Source: Haplosporangium gracile (taxonomy: Eukaryota > Mortierellomycota > Mortierellomycetes > Mortierellales > Mortierellaceae). From it: a stretch of DNA of 45,786 bases. This document shows positions 21,950 through 32,592 of the stretch, piece after piece. Where the stretch lies: positions 1-45,786 of the forward strand of contig JAAAUF010000176.1 of the NCBI GenBank assembly GCA_015499985.1, in the 5' to 3' direction. Position 1 is the stretch's first letter. The number at the start of each line of letters is the position of its first letter. Both the position numbers and the translations under genes were made by a program. The notes below the pieces were generated by a model, which was given only the letters and a program-made list of their open reading frames with translations, searched no databases and was not told where the DNA came from.

Positions 21950-24097
21950 TCAAATAGCAGCAACCACCTTCTGGGCTCCTTCTTGCTGAGAGCGCTTTGA
22001 GGGCTTCTGAGGGAGAACGTCAGCGGTGCCACGCTTGGGAGCCTGGGGCAAGAAGTTGGCCTGTGGGCGGTAGGCCGAGTCCTTGACGAGCTGGGCTCTG
22101 AGTTGAGAACTGGGTAGCCAGTTGAAGATGATATATCTAAGGATTCTCTCCCAAAGGGTCTTTTATTCTCAAACAGTTCAAGTTAGTGTACATCCAATAG
22201 TGTCGCATACGAAAAAAAAGACAAACAGTGGACCAAGGCACTTACGTGTCCGTATTGCAGTCTGGCACTCATATGCGACTTGGGGTATTGCTCAGCGACG
22301 GCCTGGAAGCGCTGGACCTTGTATTCGGTCAGAGCAGACTTAACATTCGCAAAGGTGTTGGACTGGATGTCATACAAGCAATTGGCAAGGATGACGGCGT
22401 CCTGCATAGCATTGACGGCGCCAGCGCCAGTGCTTGGGAGCAGCTAAGGGATGAGCAGAGAGAAACAGCGTGAGCACATGCATACTCAAGAGCACTGGAC
22501 GATGCATTCAATCGGCATTGTCGTAATGTACAGTACTTTGTGAGCAGCTAGGAACATGCAGAAACAAAAAAAAGTATGGGCGTTGGTCAGTTATTTACTG
22601 TTTGTATAGAATACGAGTGAGCTGTACGGTCAAGAAAAGAGAGCCATCGTGTACATACCATCGCCAATGAGGACAGTTCGGTCATGGTTCCATGTCTGGT
22701 AGAGCTTGTCCTCGAAGTAAACTTTGGAGACGCGTTCAACAGGGGTTGCATCAAATAGGTCTCCAAGAGTGCCGTAGNNNNNNNNNNTCTTGAAGTGGCG
22801 GATCTTATCCAGCGTCTTCTTGTTGTCCTGGCTGTCCCACTCGGAAGTCAGGGCGTGCTTCTCCTCAGCCGACGCTTCTTCAATTTGAACAATTACACAC
22901 CAGCAGATTTTGTTGTCAGGGACAGTAAAAGTGACCCACTGTAAATATCATGAGCAAAGATGTATAGTAGCCCTTATTAGTACCATGCTTGATGACGGGC
23001 CAATGTAAGATATCAGAAAGCCATCCATAAAGCACTCACAGTGTAAGGAGTCTTTCCATCCCCAATGATGAAAGAGTTCTCCGATTCAGTGAAGTTAAGG
23101 CAGGGGTAGTCGGTGGGGTTAAGAGAGTCAGTAGTACCAACGAGCGAGATATATCCCTTCTTGGCGGTTCCTGCATCATCCTTTGGTAGAAGTCCTCGCT
23201 TCTCCAGCGACTTGTATAAGGACTCTCTGACACCGCTGTGGGTACCGTCAGCACCGACAAGGATGTCTCCCTCGGCAACCGATCCATCCTCGAATTGGAC
23301 CTTGACGCCCTTCTGGTCTTGCTCGAGCGAGAGCAACTTCTTAGACAAATGGATCTTGTGAGCAGGAATCTTGTTGAACAACATGTCGTACAAGGGAGGC
23401 CGGGCAAACAGGATTCGTTCGTATCCAATTCTGGAAGAAAAAAGAAAGAAAAAGATGAGAGCATTGAACAACGCATGTATGTTTGAGATAAAGAAAGAAT
23501 GGCACAATTCTTTGCGCGAAATATAAAAAAAAAACATATTTGCAACTCACTTCTCGCCAGTGGTGTTCTCGGATCGCCCGACCAGCTCCAACTTGTCGGT
23601 GTAAAACGAATTGACACGGGACACCTTGGAGAACGACATCAATTCCTCATAGAGGCCCAATTGTTCGAAGGCGGGGAGGATATTAGGGGACTATGACCAG
23701 GATGATGAATGTATGAGGAAAGAGAGAAGGTAAGCAATACGCATCGATATCTTCAAAGGCGACGAGTATGCGTAGAGGCGGTACCTACCAGACACATAAT
23801 GGAACCTAAAAGTTATAAAGCAAGGATGAAAGTTAACCGTGAATAATCATTCTTAATGAATTTTCGGGACGTGGAGACAACACAGTGCTTCATGTTGAAA
23901 CCATAGTTACCAAGTGGCTTGATTTGAGCGGCGCGCTCATAAATGGCATATGAAATGCCTGCTTTCTCCAGCAAGTTTCCCAGGAAAAGCCCTGCGAGTC
24001 CAGCGCCTGCAATAACGACGTGAGGGGGATTGACACTTACAGCACCAGATGGGGCAGGTGCAGAGGTACCGGCATTAGTGGGGGTGGAGTCGCTCAT
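21950..24097 (-). CDS. FAD-dependent monooxygenase, array copy 7 (8 exons, crosses N gap)
   Basis: Exons: 23911-24097, 23789-23805, 23551-23690, 23040-23430, 22659-22938 (with 10 N), 22537-22547, 22246-22443, 21950-22159. If the gap stands for 4 bases, exon 5 becomes the standard 274 nt and the protein is 475 aa. GAGLAG in exon 1, GDILVGADGTHSGVRE in exon 4 and GDAAH are present. Exon 2 gives GSIMCL. It is the most divergent copy in exon 5 (EEASAEEKHALTSEWDSQ) and has KKGYISLVG after an AGTA stretch. The tail is short and lacks the EEEE run (SQQEGAQKVVAAI). Exon 3 and intron 2 are nearly identical to those of copy 8. Confidence 0.85.
22778..22787. other. Assembly gap (10 N) inside exon 5 of copy 7
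   Basis: The flanks read GCCGTAG and TCTTGAAG on the plus strand. In the sister copies exactly four bases (GTGG or similar) lie between these words. The gap is therefore probably four bases, not ten. Confidence 0.7.
23551..23805. repeat. Near-identical tract shared with 26430-26684 (copies 7 and 8)
   Basis: It covers exon 3, intron 2 and exon 2. About ten scattered substitutions were counted by eye over 255 nt, and no indels. The intron is as conserved as the exons, while exons 1 and 4 on either side are clearly diverged. Confidence 0.85.
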
Positions 24098-24296
24098 TCT
24101 TAAAGTTTTGGAATTGTGGATGCGAAGGGATGTCGGATGATGATGAGAAAAAGAAAAAAAAAAGAGAGATGGGAGAGATGGCAGTCGACATGGCAAAAAG
24201 GGCGTGGGTCTTATTGTTGTGCTCTCTCCTTCCTTTCACTCTGTTCTCGCCTCTTCCCTTCTCTCTGTTCTTTCACCTTTCTTGACGTTACACAGC
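24098..24296 (-). promoter_or_regulatory. Upstream region of copy 7 with shared element
   Basis: GTTACACAGC is at 24287-24296, 190 nt from the ATG. The purine-to-pyrimidine switch on the plus strand just before the element is as at other copies. An A-tract follows the element instead of a T-tract. Confidence 0.55.
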
Positions 24297-24857
24297 TCTC
24301 GACAAAAAAAAAGTTGCATGATAGAGTATTGGTGGGCCGTTGGGGTTTATCCTTTGTACCTTGCACTGCACACTTCGCACTGTTGAAATGTGATAGACAT
24401 TGTTGGGCCATGTCCGCATCGTCGTAGAACGGTGAGTTATTTTGTCGCTTTTCACAAAACCATGGCTGCTGAGCGAACTGGTTGTCGTGTCGAGAAAAAG
24501 GCGAGCCGTGAATCGCTCCTGTGGTATGGCATGTGCTCTCGCACTACCCACAGTATTTTGTCTATCATTTGCTGTGAATGACAGAAAAGAAGACTTTGTT
24601 CGAGCTCTCGGGGCGCCCACTTTATCAGTTCTGGTTGTTTATTTTTTTGACACAAAAAACCTTATTTTTGTTTTGCTTTCATCCCATCTCTCATTGAGTC
24701 CGCTAAGCTCTATCAGGTCATTTTCCCGTTGCATCTTGTCCCTCGTCGAGAAGAAATATGCTTCGGACACCTTGCGCTAAAAAGTCATTAGATTTTTAAT
24801 GGTCGTGAACAACAGTTAAGTAAAGGATAACAGCTGCGATTATCATCTTGATTCTAA
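24297..24857. other. Intergenic, nothing recognised
   Basis: No family exon, relic or shared element is seen between the copy 7 promoter and the copy 8 stop codon. The short reading frames on both strands are unremarkable. Confidence 0.5.
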
Positions 24858-26996
24858 TTAAACTACAGTTGCTTTTTTCTCATCTTCCTCCTGAAGGCGC
24901 TTCGAGGGCCTTTGAGGGAGGACGTCAGTCGTACCACGCTTGGGCGCTTGTGGTAAGAAGTTGGCTTGAGGGCGGTAAGCAGAGTCCTTGACGAGCTGGG
25001 ATCTCAATTTGGCAGTGGGCAGCCAATTGAATACGATGTATCTAAAGACTCGTTCGGCGAATGTCTTGGATTTTTTTTTTAAAAAAAACAGCCCGTCAGT
25101 TTTCATTCTTGGTGAAGCCAGCCTTGTTATGTGAAAACAAAAGAACGAAAAAGGTCCACTTACATGTCCGTACTGCAATTTGGCACTGATGTGCGACACC
25201 GCGTACTGCTCCTTGATGGGATCGAAACGCTCGTCTTTGTAGCCCTGCAAAGCTGCTTTAATGTTCTCAAAACTAGTTGGCCTGATGTCGAAAAGACAGT
25301 TGGCAAGAATTACAGCGTCTTGCATGGCGTTGACAGCGCCGGCACCGCTGCTTGGAAGGAGCTAGAAAAAAGAGAAAAATAAGAGTTCTTGTTAGAAAAT
25401 GTGAGTAATCTATTTGCCGAAGGATTTTTGAGCGCATCCATATTTTCTCACTTTGTGAGCGGCTACGGGAAGGGGACGATAGAGAAGAGCAACAAAAAAA
25501 GTGGGTTAGTTTCGGCTGCGCCGACAAAACAGAAGATTAACTCGTGTGAAAAAAGACAAAACAAATGTAGCAAATACCATCCCCGATTAAGACGGTCCGT
25601 CCGTGATTCCATGTCTCGAACAGCATGTCCTCAAAGTACACCTTGGAGACGAGCTCGGTGGGAGTGGCATCAAACAAATCGCCCATAGTGCCGTAGGTGG
25701 TCTTGAAGTGGCGGATCGAGTCCATCATATTCTTATTCTGCTGCGGAACCCAGTCAGAACACCTAAATTGCTCGTCGGCAATCTCGGTGAGTCCTAGCTG
25801 AACGATGACACACCAGCAGATTTTGTTACCAGGGACAGTGAAAGTAACCCACTATAAGTAACGCCAAAAAAGAAGAACCAGGAGGCGTCATTAATACACG
25901 ACTCGAAGTATGACTGAAACGACATACCAGGACGTAGTCTCATCGACTACTCACGGTGTACGGAGTTTTTCCATCTCCAATGATGAAAGAGTTCTCCGAT
26001 TCGGGCAGGTTAAGACTAGGATATTTTTCTGGATCGAGGGCATCAGTGGTTCCGACCAGGGAGATGTATCCCTTGTTCATGTGTTTTGTGTCGGATTTAG
26101 GCAAAAGTCCCTGCTTGTCCAGAGTCTTGTACAGATGTTGACGAATGCTGCTGTGAGCTCCGTCGGCACCAACGAGGACATCACCATGGAGAGTGCTGTT
26201 GTCACTAAAGCGCAGCATGACGCCCTCATGGTTTTGCTGGAAAGATAGAACTTTTTTGGCCATGTGTATCTTTTCCTTGGGAATCCTTTTGAAGAGCATG
26301 CTGTACAGCTCAGGTCGGGAAAATAAGATGCGTTCATATCCAATGCTATTGAAAATTGCGGATGCAGTTAGCACAACTAAGTGAGAATTTTTGATACTTC
26401 ATGCCTGCAAAAATATAACGTGCACTCACAGCTCGCCAGTGGTGTTCTCGGATCGGCCAACCAGCTTCAACTTGCCGGTGTAAAACGAATTGACACGGGA
26501 CACCTTGGAGAACGACATCAATTCCTCGTAGAGGCCCAATTGTTCGAAGGCGGGGAGGATATTGGGGGACTATGACCAGGATGATGAATGTATGAGGAAA
26601 GAGAGAAGGTAAGCAATACGCATCGATATCTTCAAAGGCGACGAGTATGCGCAGAGACGATACCTACCAGACACATTATGGAACCTAATAACAAATGAAA
26701 TGAAGGAGGAGGATGAGTGATTGGGAAAACCACCTCTGTGCGTATTTTTTCCTGTCAAGTGTCAAGTGGCAATGCTATGTGCTACAAATTCACTTACCGA
26801 GAGGTTTAACCTCGGTGGCGCGCTCGAAGATTTCATAGGGAATCCCTGCCCTCTCGAGCAGGCAGCCGAGAAAGAGACCAGCCAAACCGGCACCGACAAT
26901 AAGAACACGAGGGGGTTCGTCGGTCACCAGTGGGGGCAGGTTGCTACCCTTAAAGCCTTCTGTGGGCAGAGACTTGGTCTCACTGTGAATACTCAT
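24858..26996 (-). CDS. FAD-dependent monooxygenase, array copy 8 (intact, 8 exons)
   Basis: Predicted 478 aa. Exons: 26798-26996, 26668-26684, 26430-26569, 25955-26345, 25578-25851, 25452-25462, 25164-25361, 24858-25064. VGAGLAG in exon 1, GDVLVGADGAHSSIRQ in exon 4, GDAAH across exons 5 and 6, and exon 2 giving GSIMCL are all intact. Exon 8 shares RSQLVKDSAYRPQ-type sequence and VLPQ with copy 7, its sister. Exons 1 and 4 instead resemble the copy 1/3/11 type (FKGSNLPPLVTD, KGYISLVGTTDALDP), so the gene looks mosaic. The tail is short (QEEDEKKATVV). Confidence 0.9.
26430..26684. repeat. Near-identical tract shared with 23551-23805
   Basis: This is the partner tract in copy 8, covering exon 3, intron 2 and exon 2. 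The central intron words (GACCAGGATGATGAATG and onward) match copy 7 without change for most of their length. Confidence 0.85.
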
Positions 26997-27346
26997 TCCT
27001 TAAGGTGGGCGGAGACAGAGAGTTAATATAGGAGGGTGGACTGAGGTAGAGAGAGTCGAAATAAAAGAACGAAGAGGAAAAAAATGGAATGGGCGGGAGG
27101 GCAGTAGGAGTGGTGGGGTTACGAAGTTGGCGAAGAGATGAATGAAGGATGAATGAATGGAAAGACGAGAAAGAGATGATGAGAGAGTGGGTTGCGAATG
27201 GGGAGGCGAGATGAGGCAGACCAAATTTGGATTTTTCACTTCTTTCTCATTCTCTTTTCTTCCTCCCAAGCTCCGTTTCTTAGTTGCTCAACGACAGTTA
27301 CACAGCATATATTTTTTTTTCTTTTGGAACCGATGGTTGGATGAAA
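26997..27346 (-). promoter_or_regulatory. Upstream region of copy 8 with both shared elements
   Basis: GTTACACAGC is at 27297-27306, 301 nt from the ATG, then a T-tract, then CGATGGTTGGATGAAA at 27331-27346. This is the clearest example of the composite module. The sequence next to the ATG (GGCGGAGACAGAGAG) resembles that of copies 1 and 3. Confidence 0.6.
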
Positions 27347-27901
27347 TAAAAATAAGCGTTACTTGTCCACCAAGAACATTGAGGGAGAATCAGTCTTGGA
27401 TGGTATTTATATTTTGGAGGGCGAAAGCTGGGGGTAATGCGGCATTGAGGAGATGCATTTTCCTTATAGTACCTTAATAGTAGCGCAGAGCGTGTTATCG
27501 TTTACTACTAGCCCTTTCGGAGGCTCGTCATAGGTTATGTTTCTACAATCAAAACGCGTAGTTTTCCGTACTTCTTGTGTTCGTCCGTTTTCTCAAATAC
27601 GAATTCAGGGCGATCAGTCACGTGCATTTCTGGACGAAACGAGCTTGATGTGCATAAGGTTTTCGCTGAGCTCAACACGCTAGCTATGCGCCTGTCTTCC
27701 TCCTTGGTCCGTGGACAAGATGTAGTATAGAAGTTTTGTCGCTGCCCTTCGCACAAACATATTGAACCATACAAGGAAAAAAAAGAAAACAACACACATA
27801 CAACCTCCATGAACCCAATAAGCGGAGTATGTCTGCAGAGGAAGGGTAGATTAGAAAATATTTATTTAAATGCCAATTTGCTTTAACGTTCGTCTTGTTT
27901 C
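27347..27901. other. Intergenic, nothing recognised
   Basis: This is unannotated DNA between the copy 8 promoter and the 3' end of copy 9. A minus-strand reading frame at 27535-27810 has no recognisable motif and no family match. Confidence 0.45.
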
Positions 27902-30019
27902 TCAAACAGCGGTGGCAGCAGCGATCTTTTTCGCACTCTCTTTCTCTTTTTGGATGCGCTCCGATGGACATTGGGGATGATCTCCAAAGTACCTCGCTTG
28001 AGCGTCTAAGGCCAGAAATCCGCCTGAGGACGGTAGGAGGTGTCCTTTGATAGTTGTTTCCTTATCACCGACTTGGGCATCCAGTTAAAACTAACCTGTC
28101 GGAGAATACGCTCGTAGAGTGTCTACGAGACAAACATGTCAATGACAGAAAAAGAGGCATTGGCGACATGGCATCGCATATAGCCACTCATTCTTATCTA
28201 GCAAGTTCACGAAACGGAAGGCGCGCGAGTGTACTTACATGTTCATACATCAGTTGGGCGCCGATGTACGCTTGGGGATATTGGTCCTTGATTGCGTCAA
28301 AGCACTCCTCCTTGTGTTCATTCAGTGCAGTCTGAATGTTCTCGTGGATCGTTGGTTTGATGTCGTAGATGTGGTTGGAGATGAGAACTGCATCCTGCAT
28401 GGCAATGACAGCTCCTGTTCCGGTACTGCGAAGGAGCTAGAAAATTGTGAGATATGCAATGGAAGGTAAATATGTGGGTCCAATGAGCCCAGTTCTGTCC
28501 AGTGCTCTCGTAAAAAAAAGTCTTCGCACCTTGTGGGCCGCTGTAAGAAAAAATTGAGAGAGAAAGAAAAAGGAGACATTGGTCAGAGTGAATTCGATAG
28601 AAAAGAGCGCTGAGTACATAGTAGTTGTTTGGACACTTACCATCACCGATCAAGGCGACTCGTGCATGGTTCCATGTCTCGAATATTTTGTCTTCGAAAA
28701 AGATCTTGAAAGCCCTGTCAGTTTGAATGACTTCGAAAAGATCGCCCATAGTTCCATATGTAGTCGGGAAAGGGCGAATTGAGTTCACCATTTTTTTGGT
28801 TGTACTGAGCAACCCAGTCCGAGGATCCGACTTCTTCATCCGCGATTGAGGAAAGACCAAGCTAGATAATGACGTTCCAGCAGGTTTTGTTGCCAGGAAC
28901 CGTGAATGTCGCCCACTAGATGTTGTTCAAAAAAAAAGAAGATAAAATTTCGATCATAGACGCGCAGGTTGTGTTTTAAGTTGCGTGGAGCAACAAAGAT
29001 AAACCAAGGTTCGAGAGTGTACGGTATAGGGTGTTTTCTTGTCACCAATAATGAATGAAGTCTCGCATATTTCCTTCAGCAGACTGGGGTATTTGGTAGG
29101 GCCAAGCACGTCAGTCGCTCCCAGCAAAGAGGTACAGCCCACACTCATAGCCTCGGTATCAGACTTGGGAAGAAGTCCTTGTTTTTCCAGAGTCTGGTAG
29201 AGGTGGTTGCGGACTGCATTGTGTGCTCCATCTGCGCCGATCAGGATGTCGCCACTAACGGTTGTGATGTCTCCAATAGTGATTGCTACGCCTTCCTTGT
29301 CCTGCTCAAAGGAAGCAATCTTGCTGAACATGTGAACTTTATTGGGGGGGATTTGTCGGAAGAGCAAATCGTACAGTTCAGGACGTGCGAACAAAATACA
29401 CTCGTAGCCGATGCTAACAAAATAAGGTGGGATAAGCAAATGTTACTTTCGTTTGTCCAGAATTGTTCGTAAGTACAAAGAAGACCAAGTCGAGTGAATG
29501 CTCTCCTTAGAGAACTACATTAGTTCCACATAGAGACCCAATTGCTCGAATACCGTGAGGATATTGGGTGCCTTGTTTCAAGAATAGAATAAAAGTAGTC
29601 GCGGGTGGGTTAGGCGAGAGATTTGCGTAACGTGTATGTTTGAGACAGATTAGCAAGAGATATGTTATTACCAAGCACATCACAGCGCCTAAAAAAGGAA
29701 AAACGGAAACAAAGACGACAGTCAACACAGAAAAATGGAAGCGTGTTGTTTCGCTTTTCATGATTTTTTTAGGGTATGTAACAAGGAGGACAATTTTGCT
29801 GGCCGATTGGCTTGATTTCGGCAGCAAGCTCATAGATGTCGTAGTCTCGTAGGGTATCCCCGCCTTCTCGAGACGGATACCGAGGAACAGTCCAGTCAGA
29901 CCAGCACCGGCAATTAGGATACAGAGAGGCCTGTCTGTCACCAGAGGGGGGAGGTTGCTATCCTTGAAATCGCCTGAAGAGAGATGCGTGCTTTCCTTGC
30001 CTTTAAGAAGGCCGCTCAT
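27902..30019 (-). pseudogene. FAD-dependent monooxygenase, array copy 9 (decayed)
   Basis: Exon 1 begins at 30019 with GAGLTG intact, but an 8-bp insertion (TCTCGTAG, a near-duplicate of the adjacent sequence at about 29845) shifts the frame within the IPYDIYE region. The exon 1 donor is lost: GGCCAG stands where G-GTnnn is expected. Exon 2 (29672-29688) is intact. Exon 3 has TAG shortly after GLYVELM and its 3' half is unrecognisable. Exon 4 (about 29025-29415) is open with GDILIGADGAHNAVRN. Exon 5 has TAG at the Gln of VIIQLG, and exon 8 has TAG at the Gln of FLPQAPKRG. It is in the TEAMSVG subgroup. Confidence 0.9.
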
Positions 30020-30264
30020 TGTGAAATAAAAAGGATGCCGAGGTGATGTGTAGGACTGATAGTGAAGAAATGGGGTGTGAACGAAGATGATGAGGGAGGT
30101 AAGAGCGAGATGATGAATCTGAAGAAGGAGCGCACTGATGTTCTCCCTTTTTCCCTCTTACCCATTTTCTTTTTTCTTTTCCTCTGTCCTTCTTCCCTCC
30201 CTGGATGCCCTCCGGCGTTACACAGCATTGTTTTTTTTTCTGCGAAAGCGATGGTTGGCCGAAG
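30020..30264 (-). promoter_or_regulatory. Upstream region of copy 9 with both shared elements
   Basis: GTTACACAGC is at 30217-30226, 198 nt from the ATG, then a T-tract, then CGATGGTTGGCCGAAG at 30249-30264. The module is preserved beside a dead gene. Confidence 0.55.
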
Positions 30265-32379
30265 TAACAGGGGGAACTTTCTTTTTTCCTTGGAGAGTAG
30301 AGGGACGAGTATCATGCCCACTTACTTCTGTTGAGAGAAAGGACAAAGTTCAAGCAAAAGGGGTCAAGAATCTAATATGAGGGATAGAGGTCCAAATGGC
30401 AGGATCGAATAATGAGTTTTCTACGTGTCAAGTCTCTCTAGTGTAAGCCAGCCGACCGTGTTCGGAGGCAATATGGGTTGCTCCCAGTGTATTCACAGGC
30501 CCCCTCCATCTGCGCAAAATTAAGCTAAGCTGTCAAATCAATCTTGTCTCGTCTGTCACAGAGAGAGCCCATAGGAAGAAGAACATGCCAGAGCAGTCTG
30601 CCACTTCTGTCCATCGGCTAAATAGAACGGCAACTTGAAAGCAAGGTAGAAAGGGCCCAAACCGCACAAAAGGCGATGCCGATGCGGTGTGCGGCGGGAG
30701 CATTAGCGATGTAAGATGGCCAAAGCCAAAGGCGACACGCCCAAGAATCTTTTCCAAGAGATACCCACCACTCTCATCTCCTGCTAGTCTAGTCAACGTT
30801 GTCAGGGAGGAGGGAAAGGAGACAGAGCAGAAAGCGCACTCGCACAGATACACACAACAGGCACGATGTAAAGAGATCATGAGATGAAGCCCGCGTCGGG
30901 GAGGAAGCATCGTGCTGCTGTACCCCATCGCAAGAACTATCGCGTAACCAAGACTAAGTTCACATCACAGGGAAAATCATGCATTCACTGCAAAAGAGCT
31001 ATCTCACTCTCTTCTTCAAACCTGGCGTAAATGAAGGCTTGAGCGCTAACCTCAGTCCTTGTTGGCGTTCGGCAAGCCGTCGACTTGCTCTCCCTTGCCT
31101 ATTACGCTCAAGCAGATACATGGCCATTGCAAGTCCCCTTGCGAATCCCGAACGAGCGAGAAAGGAATGGTGCCCATTCTCATTCTCGCTTCATCGTGAT
31201 CTTAAGAGTTCACTCATGGTTTTGCCCCGCCTTGGTCCTTCTACATCTTTCTGGATCTTCCTACTCTGTTGGTGTCGTCTCTCTCTTTTTCCAGCTATCT
31301 TTCGATGGTTATGTTGCCGTCCTCATTACTAGGCATTCTTTCTGTGCGCCCCTGGACGTCAACTTGTTCTCTCTTCTATATTTACTCCAGCCTGGCTTAG
31401 ACATCTAAAAGGGAGAATGGTTATCCCTGGTTTTGGCGTTGCCGTCTCTGGATGTTCATCCGTCCTTGATCCACCTATAACGGACAAGTATGGTGTTGTT
31501 CATAGAGCCTCTTTCTCACTTTTGAACCATTTCTGTCTACACTTACTTGCCAGTGGGAATAGTGTTGTCTCCCTTCACTCAGGCACTCACTCTCTCCTAC
31601 AACAAACGTACAGATTAGCAAGACCCTTTATCACGAAGAAGGCAGAAACCATCATTTAGCCCACCCTTTGATCCTTCTACGTCCTTGACGCATCCTCTCC
31701 ATAGTCTTCCCTCCGCTTGATCTTTCTCCATCCATGGTGCAGTGTCGTACCTCTCTGCTGTCATTCTCTTCTCTTGTCACCCCTTGATCAGTATGGTTGT
31801 GACCCTCAATTCTCCCCTCTCTCTGCTCTCAACATTCTTGATTTGTTTTCCTCCCCCTCAATAGTACAATTTTTCTCTGATCTGTTGTGGCTCACCGGAT
31901 TTGTTGTCTCTCTCCTGAACTTCTCTTATCCCCGCTAGCTGTCTAAAAGTCAATGACAAAACATTGATCTCCCTCTTGTCTTTCGCCTTTTGTTCAGACG
32001 GCAACGCTTTACTTTTATATATAAACATAATTAGGACATTTACCCAGCGTCCTGAACCAAACCTCATCTGTTCCCATCTCGGACTCAAGACTCATAACAT
32101 CAACACCTACTGCAAGCCCATTGTAAACACCGTTGCAAAAAAAACGCTACAGGTCCCTGTCCAATCGTTCACGGGTGCGCCAACAAGAGAGCCTGCTCTC
32201 TTTTGCAAATCCTTGTCTAGATTCTGGCTAGCCCACAGGAAAGTTGAAACATTAAGAAGTGGTGATGATTCATGCATTAACCTGTATTTGTCCTTGGTTT
32301 TCGCGCCATAGCTCAGGCACTCATCTGATTCCATTTACAGCCTTTCGATCTCTGGAGTTTTACTGCGAGCCCTCTTACA
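30265..32379. other. Long intergenic island, no recognised gene
   Basis: This is the widest stretch without a family copy. From 31000 to 31950 the plus strand is pyrimidine-rich with many short open frames, none recognised. A minus-strand frame at 30533-30928 also lacks recognisable features. The rightmost part probably includes the promoter and leader of the defensin-like gene. A possible leader intron would run from GTAAAC at about 32121 to the TTTACAG ending at 32340. Confidence 0.4.
32016..32025 (+). promoter_or_regulatory. TATA-like box upstream of the defensin-like gene
   Basis: TATATATAAA is the best TATA match before the gene, 355 nt from its ATG. The distance would need a long leader or a leader intron. 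The assignment is positional only. Confidence 0.3.
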
Positions 32380-32592
32380 ATGTATACCTCACGCCTACGA
32401 AAGTATACAGCCTTTGCAGTTGCAACATCCATGGTCATTTTGCTGGCAACAAGCGTTCAGCCAGTACAGGCCGACTTTGGATGCCCTGGTTACAAAGAAG
32501 AGTGCGTACGTCACTGTCAAAACGATAAGGATCTTCCTATAGGTTTCTGCTTCCCCATTATTGCTGGCTACAAGTGTATTTGCTCTCCCTGA
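32380..32592 (+). CDS. Secreted CS-alpha-beta defensin-like peptide
   Basis: Encodes 70 aa in one exon on the opposite strand to the array. Residues 1-31 form a typical signal peptide: a basic start (RLRK at 5-8), a hydrophobic core (AFAVATSMVILLA) and a likely cleavage after VQA31. The mature peptide of about 39 residues starts DFGCPG and has six cysteines at 35, 42, 46, 57, 66 and 68, spaced C-X6-C-X3-C-X10-C-X8-C-X-C. This is the CS-alpha-beta defensin pattern, including CxxxC, a GxC gamma-core start (G55-F-C57) and the final CxC. The FGCP start recalls invertebrate and fungal defensins of the plectasin group. Such peptides usually act outside the cell against bacteria or fungi. Its net charge is near zero or slightly negative, unusual for that role. 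The ATG is the first in frame and an AATAAA follows the stop. Confidence 0.8.
   Translation: MYTSRLRKYTAFAVATSMVILLATSVQPVQADFGCPGYKEECVRHCQNDKDLPIGFCFPIIAGYKCICSP

Noticed and set aside
30533..30928. 131-aa minus-strand frame in the island
   Set aside because: No recognisable motif, no family intron plan and no shared promoter element.
30979..31332. 117-aa plus-strand frame in the island
   Set aside because: Ser/Leu/Cys-rich composition from pyrimidine-rich DNA, with no domain and no continuation. Probably chance.
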